From: Bacteroidales bacterium Bact_08
GTDB lineage: Bacteria; Bacteroidota; Bacteroidia; Bacteroidales; UBA932
DNA length: 64,000 nucleotides
Assembly: GCA_001603425.1 (NCBI GenBank)
Contig: LUYZ01000002.1
Location: forward strand, 1-64,000
Direction: 5' to 3'
The notes beneath the pieces were generated by a model. The model had not been told where the DNA came from and made no database searches. It was given only the letters and a program-made list of their open reading frames with translations. This document shows, piece after piece, positions 17,181-26,131 of this stretch. Position numbers and translations under genes: made by a program. How positions within the stretch are numbered: position 1 is the stretch's first letter; every line of letters starts with the position of its first letter.

Positions 17181-17941
17181 TTGATACTATAAGAGTTAAA
17201 GAGAGTTTCTCTAAATCGGCGGATAGTTACCATTGTAACTCATATGTTCAAAAGCAGATATGTTGTAAATTGATGGAAATGCTGTTGGTTAATGTAGATG
17301 AGGAGTTGAACAGAGTTTTGGAAATAGGGTGCGGATCTGGTAATTTAACAAAGCTTATATTACAGCGATATCCAAATTGTGGTGGAGTAATCAATGATTT
17401 GTGCGATAGGTGGAAGAGTAGAATAGCTCCTTTAGTATATGAAAGGAATTTTTCTTTGATATGGGGAGATGCTGAGGCTATCTCTTTTGATGGAGAATAC
17501 GACCTTATTGCCTCATCTTCTGCTATTCAGTGGTTTAATAAGCCAGATCTTTTTTTGGCAAATTGTTATAATAAATTAAGGAGTGAGGGATATATGCTCA
17601 TTAGTACTTTTGGCCCAGACAATTTAAAGGAGATAAGGGAGTTAACAGGTGTTGGTTTAGAATACTATTCATTAGATAAGTTGTGTTCATCTATTCCCAA
17701 AGATGCTATTTTATTAGAGTCCAATCAAACAGAAATTGTTCTTGAATTTGATTCTCCATTAGATGTTTTAAAGCATTTAAAACAGACTGGAGTCAATTGT
17801 GTAAGTAGTGAAATATGGACAAAGCAGAGGCTACAGAAATTTGTAGAGGGCTATAGATCTTTTTCTACAAAATGTGATAGAAATAAGGTCAAATATAATT
17901 TGACCTATAATCCAGTTTATTTTTTGATTAAAAAATCATAA
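17177..17941 (+). CDS. bioC: Malonyl-ACP O-methyltransferase
   Basis: SAM-dependent methylation of malonyl-ACP starts pimelate synthesis by disguising the free carboxyl. The 254-residue protein has the class I methyltransferase motif VLEIGCGSGNLT (about 47-58), the BioC-typical N-terminus VKESFSKSADSY, and the IASSSAIQWFNKP block. BioG adjacent completes the BioC/BioG route. Its ATG sits in the ATGA overlap with bioG. Confidence 0.92.
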   Translation: MIDTIRVKESFSKSADSYHCNSYVQKQICCKLMEMLLVNVDEELNRVLEIGCGSGNLTKLILQRYPNCGGVINDLCDRWKSRIAPLVYERNFSLIWGDAEAISFDGEYDLIASSSAIQWFNKPDLFLANCYNKLRSEGYMLISTFGPDNLKEIRELTGVGLEYYSLDKLCSSIPKDAILLESNQTEIVLEFDSPLDVLKHLKQTGVNCVSSEIWTKQRLQKFVEGYRSFSTKCDRNKVKYNLTYNPVYFLIKKS

Positions 17942-17963
17942 TTAAAATTTTATAGAGTAATAT

Positions 17964-18629
17964 ATGAAAACAGATAGATTTATTAATGAAAATAGAAATA
18001 AAATCTATTTTATATCTGGAATAGATACAAATATTGGCAAGAGTTATGCTACTGGTTTTATTGCTAAAGATCTATTATCTAGAGGTTACAATGTAATTAC
18101 ACAAAAGTTAATACAAACAGGTTGTTGTGGGATTGCAGAGGATATAATTTTACATAGAGAGATTATGGGTTGTGATTTACACAATGTGGATAGAGAGTTA
18201 ATTACCTCTCCATTTGTTTTATCCCACCCAGCCTCTCCTCATTTATCGGCCAAACTAGATGGAGTGGAAGTTGATATATCCAAGATTGATGGGTGTACAG
18301 ATAGATTGAGCTCAATGTATGATATTGTACTTATTGAGGGTGCTGGTGGTATTATGGTACCTATTTTAGAAGATTATCTAATTATAGATTATATAAAAGA
18401 GAGGGGTTTGGATGTTATACTGGTAACATCTTCTAGATTGGGTAGTATTAATCATACTCTTTTAACAATAGAGGCTTGTATCAGCAGAGATATAAAAATA
18501 TCTGCTATTATCTACAATAGATTTGACTCTAAAGATGAGATAATAGCAGATGATACGTATAGTTATTTAGAGCGCTATCTAAAGAGAAAAAATATTGATT
18601 CTCCTCTAATAGATTGGCCTAAAAATTAA
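17964..18629 (+). CDS. bioD: Dethiobiotin synthetase
   Basis: ATP-dependent carboxylation and ring closure of 7,8-diaminopelargonate (DAPA). The 221-residue P-loop protein has SGIDTNIGKSYATG (about 17-30) and IEGAGGIMVPI, the BioD nucleotide and substrate region. It is the last gene of the biotin operon, starting 22 bases after bioC, and its stop overlaps that of the convergent CoA-transferase gene. With bioB, A, F, G and C, the set from malonyl-ACP to biotin is complete. Confidence 0.93.
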   Translation: MKTDRFINENRNKIYFISGIDTNIGKSYATGFIAKDLLSRGYNVITQKLIQTGCCGIAEDIILHREIMGCDLHNVDRELITSPFVLSHPASPHLSAKLDGVEVDISKIDGCTDRLSSMYDIVLIEGAGGIMVPILEDYLIIDYIKERGLDVILVTSSRLGSINHTLLTIEACISRDIKISAIIYNRFDSKDEIIADDTYSYLERYLKRKNIDSPLIDWPKN

Positions 18630-19930
18630 CCAATAAAGTGAAAGTGCGGGCCAAATCTCTCAAATGCTGCTCTGTCTAGCTCCTCTCTGTGGTCTGGGTG
18701 AGCAATTGAGATGATTTGTCTTGCTCTCTCTTGAAGAGATTTTCCATAAAGATTTACCGCTCCATATTCAGTTACCAACCAGTGAATATGATTTCTTGTT
18801 GTAACAACACCTGCTCCAAGATTTAATACAGGTGCAATTTTGCTTACACCCTTTTTGGTTGCCGATGGAATTGCGATAATAGCTTTACCTCCTTGAGAAA
18901 GAGATGCTCCATAAATAAAGTCAACTTGACCTCCTACTCCTGAGTAGTGTTTAGTACCAATTGAGTCTGCACAAACCTGACCAGTAATGTCTACTTGTAA
19001 TGCAGAGTTAATAGCAGTAACTTTTGGATTTTTAGATATAATAAATGGATCATTTGTATATCCAACATCTTTCATTAAAACCATTGGGTTGTCGTCAATA
19101 AAGTCGTAAACTTTTTGAGAACCCATTAAGAATGTTGATACCATTTTGCCTCTATCGATGCCTTTATTGGCCCCGTTAATTACTCCACTCTCTACTAGTG
19201 GTAGAACACCATCTGCAAACATCTCTGTGTGGATACCAAGGTTTTTGTGGCCTCCTAATTGTGCAAGAACTGCATTTGGAATTGCTCCAATACCCATTTG
19301 AAGAGTAGCTCCATCTTCAATTAACCCGGCACAGTTTTTACCAATAGCACACTCTATCTCATCTGGTTCAGAGAAGTGAGCAGGCTCTAGTGGAGTGTTA
19401 TCTTCAACAAAAAAGTCTATCATGCTAACAGGTATCATAGCATCTCCCCAAGCTCTTGGTACATTTTTGTTAACAACTGCAATAACATAATCGGCTGTCT
19501 CTATTGCTGCTAAAGTAGCGTCTACAGATGTTCCCAAGGATACAAAACCATGTCTGTCTGGAGTTGAAACTTGCATCATTGCAACGTTACATGCTAGAAC
19601 TCCACTTCTGTATAGTTTTTGAGTTTCACTTAAAAAGATTGGAATATAATCGGCATATCCAGCTTGAACACTTTTTCTTACATTACCACCAACAAAAAAG
19701 GCTTGATGGAAAAATACTCCTTCAAATTTAGGGTCGGCATAAGGAGCCTCTCCCTCTGTGTGAAGATGGTGAATTCTTACATCGGAAAACTCTTTTTTCT
19801 CTCCTCTGCGTACTAATGCGTCAATAAGGATTTTAGGAGCGCTGGCAACACTGCTTAAATGGATGTGATCTCCAGATTTTACCACCTTTACTGCCTCGTC
19901 TGCGCTTACGAACTTAATGTCTTTGTGCAT
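18626..19930 (-). CDS. Acetyl-CoA hydrolase/CoA-transferase family protein
   Basis: Moves CoA between short-chain acids (for example acetate, succinate, propionate or 4-hydroxybutyrate) in fermentation. The 434-residue chain shows the family blocks QMGIGAIPNAVLAQLGGHK, GIHTEMFADGV (Glu near residue 236 is the expected CoA-ester-forming residue), IYGASLSQGGKAIIAIPSA and RARQIISIAHPDHREEL. It is closest in feel to the AbfT/Cat subgroup; the exact substrate cannot be told. The ATG at 19928-19930 (MHKDIKFVSADEA) was preferred over a start 60 bases upstream, whose extension lacks family character. Confidence 0.88.
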   Translation of the reverse strand: MHKDIKFVSADEAVKVVKSGDHIHLSSVASAPKILIDALVRRGEKKEFSDVRIHHLHTEGEAPYADPKFEGVFFHQAFFVGGNVRKSVQAGYADYIPIFLSETQKLYRSGVLACNVAMMQVSTPDRHGFVSLGTSVDATLAAIETADYVIAVVNKNVPRAWGDAMIPVSMIDFFVEDNTPLEPAHFSEPDEIECAIGKNCAGLIEDGATLQMGIGAIPNAVLAQLGGHKNLGIHTEMFADGVLPLVESGVINGANKGIDRGKMVSTFLMGSQKVYDFIDDNPMVLMKDVGYTNDPFIISKNPKVTAINSALQVDITGQVCADSIGTKHYSGVGGQVDFIYGASLSQGGKAIIAIPSATKKGVSKIAPVLNLGAGVVTTRNHIHWLVTEYGAVNLYGKSLQERARQIISIAHPDHREELDRAAFERFGPHFHFIG

Positions 19931-20006
19931 GATAATTAATTGATAATTAGTTATTTTATTATATTTTGGCCTTTTCAAAAACTGGGGCAAATGTATTAAT
20001 TTTTTC

Positions 20007-20014
20007 TATCTTTG
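20007..20014 (+). promoter_or_regulatory. -7 element (TATCTTTG) before the SAM hydrolase gene
   Basis: An exact TAnnTTTG match lies 17 bases before the ATG at 20032, implying a very short 5' leader. No good -33 TTG was found. Confidence 0.45.
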
Positions 20015-20031
20015 CATAATTTTACATATCA

Positions 20032-20838
20032 ATGACAAATATTGTAACTATCACAAGCGACTGGCATAAAGAGGACTATTATCTCTCGGCACTAAAGGGG
20101 TCTTTGATCTCTTTGCCTTTTTCACTGGAATTGGTAGTGCTAGCAAATTCTGTTCCTAAATTTGATGTTTTACAAGAAATTTTCATTTTAAAAAGCAGTT
20201 ATCAATTCTTCCCAGAGGGTACAATTCATCTATTGGGTGTTATGAGTGAGCCATCATCAACATCTCCAATGGTGATATTTAGTTATAATAACCACTACTT
20301 TATTGGTGTAAATGATGGTCGATTATCCCTTTTAATAAAAGATAGTGACCGGATTGATATTCAGAATAGGTTTTCTGTAAGTAGAATTTTTAGAAGATCT
20401 AATAGAGGCGCAAATACCTTTTGTGCTTTAGACTACTTTTTGGAGGGTGTCTCAGCTATATTGTCTAATACCATAGAATCCACAACAGAGATTGTTCCAA
20501 TAAAGAGTGAACCAGAGATATTACCTGTGACAAGTAACTCTACTATTGTTGGAAAGGTTATATATATAGACTCATTTGGTAATGCCATAACAAATATTTC
20601 TAGAGATACATTTTATGGAGGAGATAGGTCTTCTCAATTTGTTATATATGTTGGTGGTCCTTCAATCAAAATAAATAGAGTTGTTAAAAATTATGACTCT
20701 TGGTCTGAAAATAGATATATTGCTCTGTTTAACTCCTTAGATTTACTTGAGATTGCAATGTATAAAGGGGATTTTTGTATGTTTGAAAGTATAGAAGTAG
20801 GAACTGAGATTTTGATAAAATTTAAGAGCGAAAAATAG
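20032..20838 (+). CDS. SAM hydrolase (adenosine-forming), DUF62 family
   Basis: The family hydrolyses S-adenosylmethionine to adenosine and methionine. Relatives include fluorinase and chlorinase. The 268-residue protein has VTITSDW with the conserved Asp, a SYQFFPEGTIHLLGV segment, and the C-terminal domain with YIDSFGNAITNISRD, where the DxFGN motif binds the ribose. The halogenase-specific loop is not evident, and hydrolase is the default for this family. It probably starts a short plus-strand operon with mazG and tcdA. Confidence 0.85.
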   Translation: MTNIVTITSDWHKEDYYLSALKGSLISLPFSLELVVLANSVPKFDVLQEIFILKSSYQFFPEGTIHLLGVMSEPSSTSPMVIFSYNNHYFIGVNDGRLSLLIKDSDRIDIQNRFSVSRIFRRSNRGANTFCALDYFLEGVSAILSNTIESTTEIVPIKSEPEILPVTSNSTIVGKVIYIDSFGNAITNISRDTFYGGDRSSQFVIYVGGPSIKINRVVKNYDSWSENRYIALFNSLDLLEIAMYKGDFCMFESIEVGTEILIKFKSEK

Positions 20839-20861
20839 TAAAAATAATATTTAGATTATAA

Positions 20862-21704
20862 ATGAAAGAGAGTGTAGAAAATTTAGGGTTCAGTGATAGA
20901 GACAGAGCTATTGAAAGTTTTAATAATTTATTAGACATAATGGAGTTGTTAAGACAAAAATGTCCATGGGATAGAGAGCAGACCATTGAGTCATTAAGGC
21001 CGTTAACAATAGAAGAGACTTATGAACTAAGTGATGCAATATTAAATAGAGATTATCAAGAGATTTGTAAGGAGTTGGGTGATATATTGTTACATATTGT
21101 GTTTTACTCAAAAATTGCCGATGAGCAGGGCGAGTTTACTATATCTAAAATGATAGATACTCTTTGTGGTAAGTTGATTTTTAGACACCCTCATGTTTTT
21201 CCTAAAAATGAAGATGGTAATCTAACTCAAGTAGATGGGACAAATCAAGTAATACAAAATTGGGAGAGACTAAAAGGTAAAGAGAAGAATGGAAATAAGA
21301 CAATTTTATCTGGAGTTCCCAAATCTTTACCCTCTTTAATTAAAGCATATAGAATGCAAGATAAGGCAAGAGCAGTAGGTTTTGATTGGAAAAACAGAGA
21401 GGATGTATGGTCAAAAGTTAAGGAGGAGCTTGTTGAATTTGAACAAGAGTTAGAAAATATGGATTCTGCCAAGGCTCAGAATGAATTTGGGGATCTTCTT
21501 TTTTCTTTAGTTAATGCAGCTCGTCTGTACGATATAAATCCAGATACAGCATTAGAGAGCACTAATCATAAGTTCAGAACAAGGTTTAATTATGTAGAGA
21601 AGAAGATTAAAGAGAGTGGCAAAGATTTTAAAGATCTCTCGTTAGAGCAGATGGATAGTTACTGGAATATGTCAAAGATTGAGGAGGTTGATGATAATGA
21701 GTAG
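20862..21704 (+). CDS. mazG: Nucleoside triphosphate pyrophosphohydrolase MazG
   Basis: Hydrolyses NTPs and dNTPs to the monophosphate and PPi, for housekeeping or stress. The 280-residue chain has two MazG halves. The first carries LRQKCPWDREQTIESLRPLTIEE and the EExxE metal-site helix ELGDILLHIVFYSKIADE. The second carries VKEELVEFEQELEN and NEFGDLLFSLVNAARL. It lies 23 bases after the SAM hydrolase and overlaps tcdA. Confidence 0.93.
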   Translation: MKESVENLGFSDRDRAIESFNNLLDIMELLRQKCPWDREQTIESLRPLTIEETYELSDAILNRDYQEICKELGDILLHIVFYSKIADEQGEFTISKMIDTLCGKLIFRHPHVFPKNEDGNLTQVDGTNQVIQNWERLKGKEKNGNKTILSGVPKSLPSLIKAYRMQDKARAVGFDWKNREDVWSKVKEELVEFEQELENMDSAKAQNEFGDLLFSLVNAARLYDINPDTALESTNHKFRTRFNYVEKKIKESGKDFKDLSLEQMDSYWNMSKIEEVDDNE

Positions 21705-22425
21705 TGAAATATATACATGGCAAGAGAGAAGCCTATTGCTTCTGGGAGAGGAGTCCTTATTAAAGTTAAGAGCAAACAGGGTTGCTGTTATCGGTCTTGG
21801 TGGTGTTGGAGCCTATGCTGCAGAGATGATTGCAAGAGCAGGTGTGGGAAAGATGTTAATTTTGGATTCTGATGTTGTTGTGAGCACAAATAAAAATCGG
21901 CAACTACTTGCTTTAGATAGTACTATTGGACAGTCAAAAGCAGAGTTAATGAAAGCAAGATTATTAGATATAAATCCCAATATAGAGTTGACAGTGGTGA
22001 GTGAGTATCTGACTGCCGAGAATGTAGAGAGAATACTAGCTCCTTTCTCTCCAGATTATGTTGTTGATGCAATTGATACACTCTCTCCAAAGTTATCTTT
22101 GATAGCATTTGCATATAATAGAGATTTGCCTTTGGTTAGTTCTATGGGTGCAGGGGCAAAATATGACGCCACAAAAATAAGGATTACTGATATCTCAAAA
22201 TCGTTTAATTGTCCATTGGCGTATGTGATTAGAAAAAAACTTAGGAGAGAGGGAATAAGTAAAGGATTTAAAGTTGTTTTTTCAGAGGAATTGCCAGATA
22301 AAGAAGCTGTTATAGCAGTTGAGGAGCAGAATAAAAAATCTCAGGTTGGAACAATATCTTACATTCCTGCAGTCTTTGGATGTGTTGTAGCTCAGTGTGT
22401 TATAACAGATTTGCTCAATATGTAA
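21697..22425 (+). CDS. tcdA: tRNA threonylcarbamoyladenosine dehydratase (ThiF/MoeB family)
   Basis: E1-like enzyme that cyclises t6A to ct6A at tRNA position 37. About 242 residues. It has the Rossmann motif VAVIGLGGVGAYAAEMIARAG, LDSDVVVSTNKNRQLLA (the family Arg finger), VVDAIDT, and SSMGAGAKYD lacking the usual MoeB zinc cysteines, as in TcdA. The start chosen is the ATG at 21697, because a rare strong Shine-Dalgarno GAGGAGG (21681-21687) sits 9 bases before it. It overlaps mazG by 8 bases. Confidence 0.88.
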   Translation: MSSEIYTWQERSLLLLGEESLLKLRANRVAVIGLGGVGAYAAEMIARAGVGKMLILDSDVVVSTNKNRQLLALDSTIGQSKAELMKARLLDINPNIELTVVSEYLTAENVERILAPFSPDYVVDAIDTLSPKLSLIAFAYNRDLPLVSSMGAGAKYDATKIRITDISKSFNCPLAYVIRKKLRREGISKGFKVVFSEELPDKEAVIAVEEQNKKSQVGTISYIPAVFGCVVAQCVITDLLNM

Positions 22426-22426
22426 T

Positions 22427-22454
22427 TGAGATGTATATATATTTTTTATATTTG
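22427..22454 (+). promoter_or_regulatory. Probable promoter of the GNAT-like gene
   Basis: TTG (22427-22429), 17 bases, then TATATTTG (22447-22454), an exact -7 match. The ATG follows 29 bases later. Confidence 0.5.
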
Positions 22455-22483
22455 TTAGTGAATAATAACCAAATAATCTACAG

Positions 22484-23611
22484 ATGAAGTTCTCAATAAA
22501 GGAGATCAATTCTCCTTACGATATAAAAAAGTTTATTAAGTTTCCACACAAGCTTTATAAAAAGTGTGATCAATATGTTCCTGTATTAGATTCAGATGAG
22601 TACAAAATATTAACTCAAAGCCCATCTTTGGAGTATTGTGAAATTAAGATGTGGTTGGCCATATCAGAAACCAATGATGTTGTGGGTAGGGTGGCAGCAA
22701 TCTATAATCCTAGGTCTAATGAGTATCATAATCAAAAGAGAGTAAGGTTTGGTTGGTTAGATTTCATAGATGATTATGATGTTCTTAAATCTTTGATAGA
22801 TAAGGTAGTGGATTGGACTAAAGAGCTGGGAATGAGTGAAATTCATGGGCCTCTTGGCTACAATACATGGAATAGACAGGGGATGTTGATAGAGGGTTTT
22901 GAAAATACACCTCCAATTAATTGTCTTTATAACTACTCATATTATCCTCAATTAATGGATAGAGTTGGTTTTGAGAAACAGGTAGACTGGGTGCAAGTTA
23001 AGATAAAGGCAAATGTTGGAGTTCCAGATAAAATTAAAAGAATAAATCAACTTCTTTTAGAAAAATATAAATTGAGAATTTTAGATTTAAAAGAGTTTAA
23101 AGATCCAAAAAAGAGAGAGGTTTTTATAGATAATTTTTTTAAAAATTACAATTTTGCATTTAAAGAGATAGATAATTTTGTGCCTCTAACCAAAAAGGAG
23201 ATAGATGCTATAGCTAATGAGTATTTCCCCAAATTAAAGGAGGAGCTAACTTGCATTATTGCAGATGAAAATGATAATATAGCTGCATTTGGTATATGCT
23301 TTCCAAATCTCTCGTCCTCATTTAAAAAGGCTAAAGGAAAGCTCTTCCCTTTTGGGTTATTTCATATTCTTAGAGAATACAAAAGGTATGATACAATAGA
23401 TTTGATGATTTTAGGCTCTTCTGAGGAGTGGCAAAACAAAGGAATATCCTCTATTTATCATACTCATTTGGCAACAAATCTTTCAAAATCTAATATTCAG
23501 TATGCAATTTCAAATCCTCAGGCCGAAAATAATTCTGCATATAAGGTTTGGAGTAGATATGGTTTTGAGCCATATATGAGACGTAGGTGCTATATTAAGT
23601 CAATTATCTAA
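22484..23611 (+). CDS. GNAT-like acyltransferase family protein, function unknown
   Basis: 375 residues with a divided GNAT fold. There is an N-terminal part (YVPVLDSDEYKIL, VVGRVAAIYN) and a C-terminal acetyl-CoA-type half (DLMILGSSEEWQNKGISSIYHTHLATN, then AISNPQAENNSAYKVWSRYGF). The pattern HGPLGYNTWNRQGMLIEGFE is characteristic of a conserved Bacteroidota protein set annotated as GNAT N-acetyltransferase. The substrate is unknown. It has its own promoter and seems to be a single gene, 34 bases before the DRTGG gene. Confidence 0.75.
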   Translation: MKFSIKEINSPYDIKKFIKFPHKLYKKCDQYVPVLDSDEYKILTQSPSLEYCEIKMWLAISETNDVVGRVAAIYNPRSNEYHNQKRVRFGWLDFIDDYDVLKSLIDKVVDWTKELGMSEIHGPLGYNTWNRQGMLIEGFENTPPINCLYNYSYYPQLMDRVGFEKQVDWVQVKIKANVGVPDKIKRINQLLLEKYKLRILDLKEFKDPKKREVFIDNFFKNYNFAFKEIDNFVPLTKKEIDAIANEYFPKLKEELTCIIADENDNIAAFGICFPNLSSSFKKAKGKLFPFGLFHILREYKRYDTIDLMILGSSEEWQNKGISSIYHTHLATNLSKSNIQYAISNPQAENNSAYKVWSRYGFEPYMRRRCYIKSII

Positions 23612-23645
23612 TTTTTTTTGTATATTGCATTAAATAGAAATATGT

Positions 23646-23990
23646 ATGGTATTACAGGAGGTTTGTAATCTGGTTAATGGAGAGGTGCTATGTGGCCACT
23701 CTCGTCTGAAAGAGAGTGTAGAGTTTGCTTTCTCTTCTGATCTGATGAGTGATGTTCTTACTGTAAAAAAAGAGCATTTTTTGCTTATTACAGGTCTTGC
23801 AAATAGTCAATCTATCAGAACAGCTGAAATGTCTGATGCTCCGTATATATTAATCTGTAGAGGTAAAACAGTTACTCCAGATATGGTTGAATTGGCTAGT
23901 GAGAATGGAATATTAATAATTGTTTCTAAGTTCTCTATGTTCAAGTGTTCTGGAATATTATATAGTGCAGGACTAAAAGCAGTTTACTAA
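23646..23990 (+). CDS. DRTGG domain protein (first copy)
   Basis: 114 residues built almost entirely of one DRTGG-type domain: ESVEFAFSSDLMSDVLT in place of the usual VTGG..SDLLSDVM, followed by a flavodoxin-like alternation of strands and helices. The domain is also found between the P-loop and phosphotransacetylase parts of Pta and near CBS proteins, where it is thought to bind ligand. Beside hydrogenase genes, stand-alone versions accompany RsbW-like kinases and PHP proteins. The ligand is unknown. It is the first gene of the hydrogenase-linked regulatory cluster, one base before the next ORF. Confidence 0.75.
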   Translation: MVLQEVCNLVNGEVLCGHSRLKESVEFAFSSDLMSDVLTVKKEHFLLITGLANSQSIRTAEMSDAPYILICRGKTVTPDMVELASENGILIIVSKFSMFKCSGILYSAGLKAVY

Positions 23991-23991
23991 T

Positions 23992-24405
23992 ATGAAGTTT
24001 CAATACTCTGTTGAGGGAGGAGACTTTACAATGGCAGGGCACGCCTCCTCTCAAGTTAAAAAGAGCCTAAAACAACTTGGAATAGATAGCTCTATTATTA
24101 AGAGAGTTGTGGTGGCGCTTTATGAGGCAGAGGTTAATATTGTAGCTCATGCATATAGAGGAGTTATTGATGTAGATATTGAGAGTGCTGGTATAAAGTT
24201 AAAGTTAACAGATGAGGGCCCTGGTATTCCAGATATCGAGAAGGCTATGACAAAAGGTTTTTCTACAGCCTCTGCAGCCGTAAGAGAGATGGGTTTTGGA
24301 GCAGGAATGGGGCTTCCTAACATTAGAGATAATTCAGACAGGTTTACAATAGATACTGTTGTAAATAAAGGGACAGTTTTAAGTATTGAGATAGATTTCA
24401 AATAA
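23992..24405 (+). CDS. RsbW-like GHKL ATPase (anti-sigma/serine kinase fold)
   Basis: 137 residues, a single HATPase domain. The N box is ALYEAEVNIVAHAY (about 43-56), G1 is DEGPGIPD (about 76-83), and G2 is GFGAGMGLPNI. There is no dimerisation/phospho-acceptor domain, so it is like the anti-sigma kinases RsbW and SpoIIAB rather than a sensor kinase. In hydrogenase clusters of Clostridia such genes sit between DRTGG and HsfB-like genes, as here. The partner protein is unknown. It could phosphorylate a target or bind ATP as a switch. Confidence 0.8.
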   Translation: MKFQYSVEGGDFTMAGHASSQVKKSLKQLGIDSSIIKRVVVALYEAEVNIVAHAYRGVIDVDIESAGIKLKLTDEGPGIPDIEKAMTKGFSTASAAVREMGFGAGMGLPNIRDNSDRFTIDTVVNKGTVLSIEIDFK

Positions 24406-24419
24406 CATATGTTTTCCTT

Positions 24420-25763
24420 ATGGGTGGATATCGTCATACAACGTATAATCGTGCTCTTGAGATTTCAACCGATATTTGTATTGGATGTTCTCATTGTATG
24501 AAGGTGTGTCCTACCGAGGCATTGCGCGTTTTTGGTGGTAAGGCTGGTATTCATGCCGATTGGTGTATAGATTGTGGAGAGTGTTATAGGGTGTGTCCAA
24601 CTCGCGCTATTGGGGTTATGGATGACGATTTTAAGGAGATATTTAATTATCGGCATAGAGTCCTTTTGGTTCCTTCTGTGTTTTTTGCTCAATTTGATCG
24701 GACTGTACCTAGGCAGAAGATTTTTGATATAATTGGAGAGCTTGGTTTTACAGAGGTTTGTACTGTAGAGCAGAGTGTAGATACGTTGGTGGATGAGATC
24801 AATTCCTATATTGAGGATGCAGATAAGCCTGTGATATCTTCGTTTTGCCCTGCTATCGTTAGGTTGATTCAGGTCAGATTTCCATCATTAGTGGATAACA
24901 TAATGAAGCTACTGCCTCCAATCGAAATTACTGCTCAATTCTATAAAAAGAGATACGAAAGGGAAGGCATGGACTGTTCTGAATTCGGAATTTTCTACCT
25001 AACTCCATGTATTGGTAAAATTGCGGCTGTAAAATCTCCGGTTGGTGGATATAAATCTCCCATAACTGGTGTGATTAATATGGATTTCTTCTTCAATAAA
25101 GTATATTTGGCATATCGTCAAAAAATAGAGATAACAAAATCTATTATTGTTAATGATCAACTCTCATCAAAAGGGGTTTTGTATCCAACTACAGGGGGAG
25201 AATCAATAAATATTAGCGGAAGATCTTTAGCTGTAGATGGGATGAAAAATTCTATTGATTTTTTAGAAGCATTAGAGAATGAGGAGATTAAAAATCTAGA
25301 TTTTTTAGAGATAAGAGCCTGTGATGAGTCTTGTGCTGGAGGTATTTTATCTCATAGAAACCGCTTCTTAACGGCAGAGAGTCTGAGAGAATTTGCATCT
25401 AAAGTTCCAAAAGAGCATAATTTAATCTTAGATTATAAAAAATATTGTTCAGCTGTAGTTCATATGGATAGGATAGAGCCAAGATCTATGGTTAAATATG
25501 ATAGAGATATTGAAGTGGCTTTAAAGAAGATGGAGAGTGCAAGAAGGTTAAGAGAGCTTTTTCCTGGGATAGATTGTGGAGCTTGTGGGGCACCTAGTTG
25601 TGAGGCGTTGGCCGAAGATGTAGTTAAAGGTCAGGCAGATATAAATTCATGTATATTTTTAAGAACAGTTTATGAAAAGAGAGGTGAAATCTCGTTGGAT
25701 GAGGCTGTAAAGATAATGGAGAGTATTTGGGGTAAAGATAGGTTCAGTAAAAATAGTGATTAA
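24420..25763 (+). CDS. HsfB-like degenerate [FeFe]-hydrogenase sensor protein
   Basis: 447 residues. An N-terminal 2x[4Fe-4S] ferredoxin (CIGCSHCMKVCP about 21-32; CIDCGECYRVCP about 49-60) is followed by a large hydrogenase-type domain and a C-terminal Fe-S domain with CGACGAPSCEALAEDVV. The three H-cluster motifs are present but altered. SSFCPAIV replaces TSCCPxW, TPCIGKIAAV replaces MPCxxKxxE, and ACDESCAGGIL replaces the third motif. The four cubane-binding cysteines remain, while the Cys and Glu of the proton path are lost. It is therefore more likely a redox or H2 sensor than an efficient enzyme. It lies in the regulatory half of the cluster, away from HndD. Confidence 0.82.
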   Translation: MGGYRHTTYNRALEISTDICIGCSHCMKVCPTEALRVFGGKAGIHADWCIDCGECYRVCPTRAIGVMDDDFKEIFNYRHRVLLVPSVFFAQFDRTVPRQKIFDIIGELGFTEVCTVEQSVDTLVDEINSYIEDADKPVISSFCPAIVRLIQVRFPSLVDNIMKLLPPIEITAQFYKKRYEREGMDCSEFGIFYLTPCIGKIAAVKSPVGGYKSPITGVINMDFFFNKVYLAYRQKIEITKSIIVNDQLSSKGVLYPTTGGESINISGRSLAVDGMKNSIDFLEALENEEIKNLDFLEIRACDESCAGGILSHRNRFLTAESLREFASKVPKEHNLILDYKKYCSAVVHMDRIEPRSMVKYDRDIEVALKKMESARRLRELFPGIDCGACGAPSCEALAEDVVKGQADINSCIFLRTVYEKRGEISLDEAVKIMESIWGKDRFSKNSD

Positions 25764-25790
25764 TTATAGTCGATTTTAATACTTAATATT

Positions 25791-26126
25791 ATGAAAATTC
25801 AAGATTTGGTAGACTCTCTTGGCCTTGTTGTGTTTACTGGCCAAACTCTCTTAGATAATGAGGTAACTGGTGGTTATACTAGCGATTTACTATCAGATGT
25901 TATGGGTTTTGCAAAAGAGGGGAATATTTGGATAACTCTTCAGACTCATAAAAACGTAATTGGAGTTGCCTCTTTAAAGGATCTCTCTGCAATATTGTTA
26001 ATAAAGGGGTTTGAGCCAGACCAAGATGCTCTTGCTTTAGCAGAAAAAGAGGATATTCCCATATTAGGTACCAAGATGGGTGCTTTTGAAATTTCTGCAA
26101 AAATTTATAATTTGATTAATAGTTAG
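25791..26126 (+). CDS. DRTGG domain protein (second copy)
   Basis: 111 residues with the classic motif VTGGYTSDLLSDVMGFAKEG (about 25-44) and a following ligand-fold pattern (NVIGVASLKDLSAILLIKGF, then IPILGTKMGAFEISAKIY). It is clearly related to the first DRTGG protein of the cluster but better conserved at the motif, so the pair may have different ligands or form a heterodimer. It is followed after 5 bases by the PHP gene. Confidence 0.8.
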   Translation: MKIQDLVDSLGLVVFTGQTLLDNEVTGGYTSDLLSDVMGFAKEGNIWITLQTHKNVIGVASLKDLSAILLIKGFEPDQDALALAEKEDIPILGTKMGAFEISAKIYNLINS

Positions 26127-26131
26127 TTTTA

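Noticed and set aside
19931-19990. N-terminal extension of the CoA-transferase
   Set aside because: The extra 20 residues have no family similarity, and the internal ATG precedes the conserved start.
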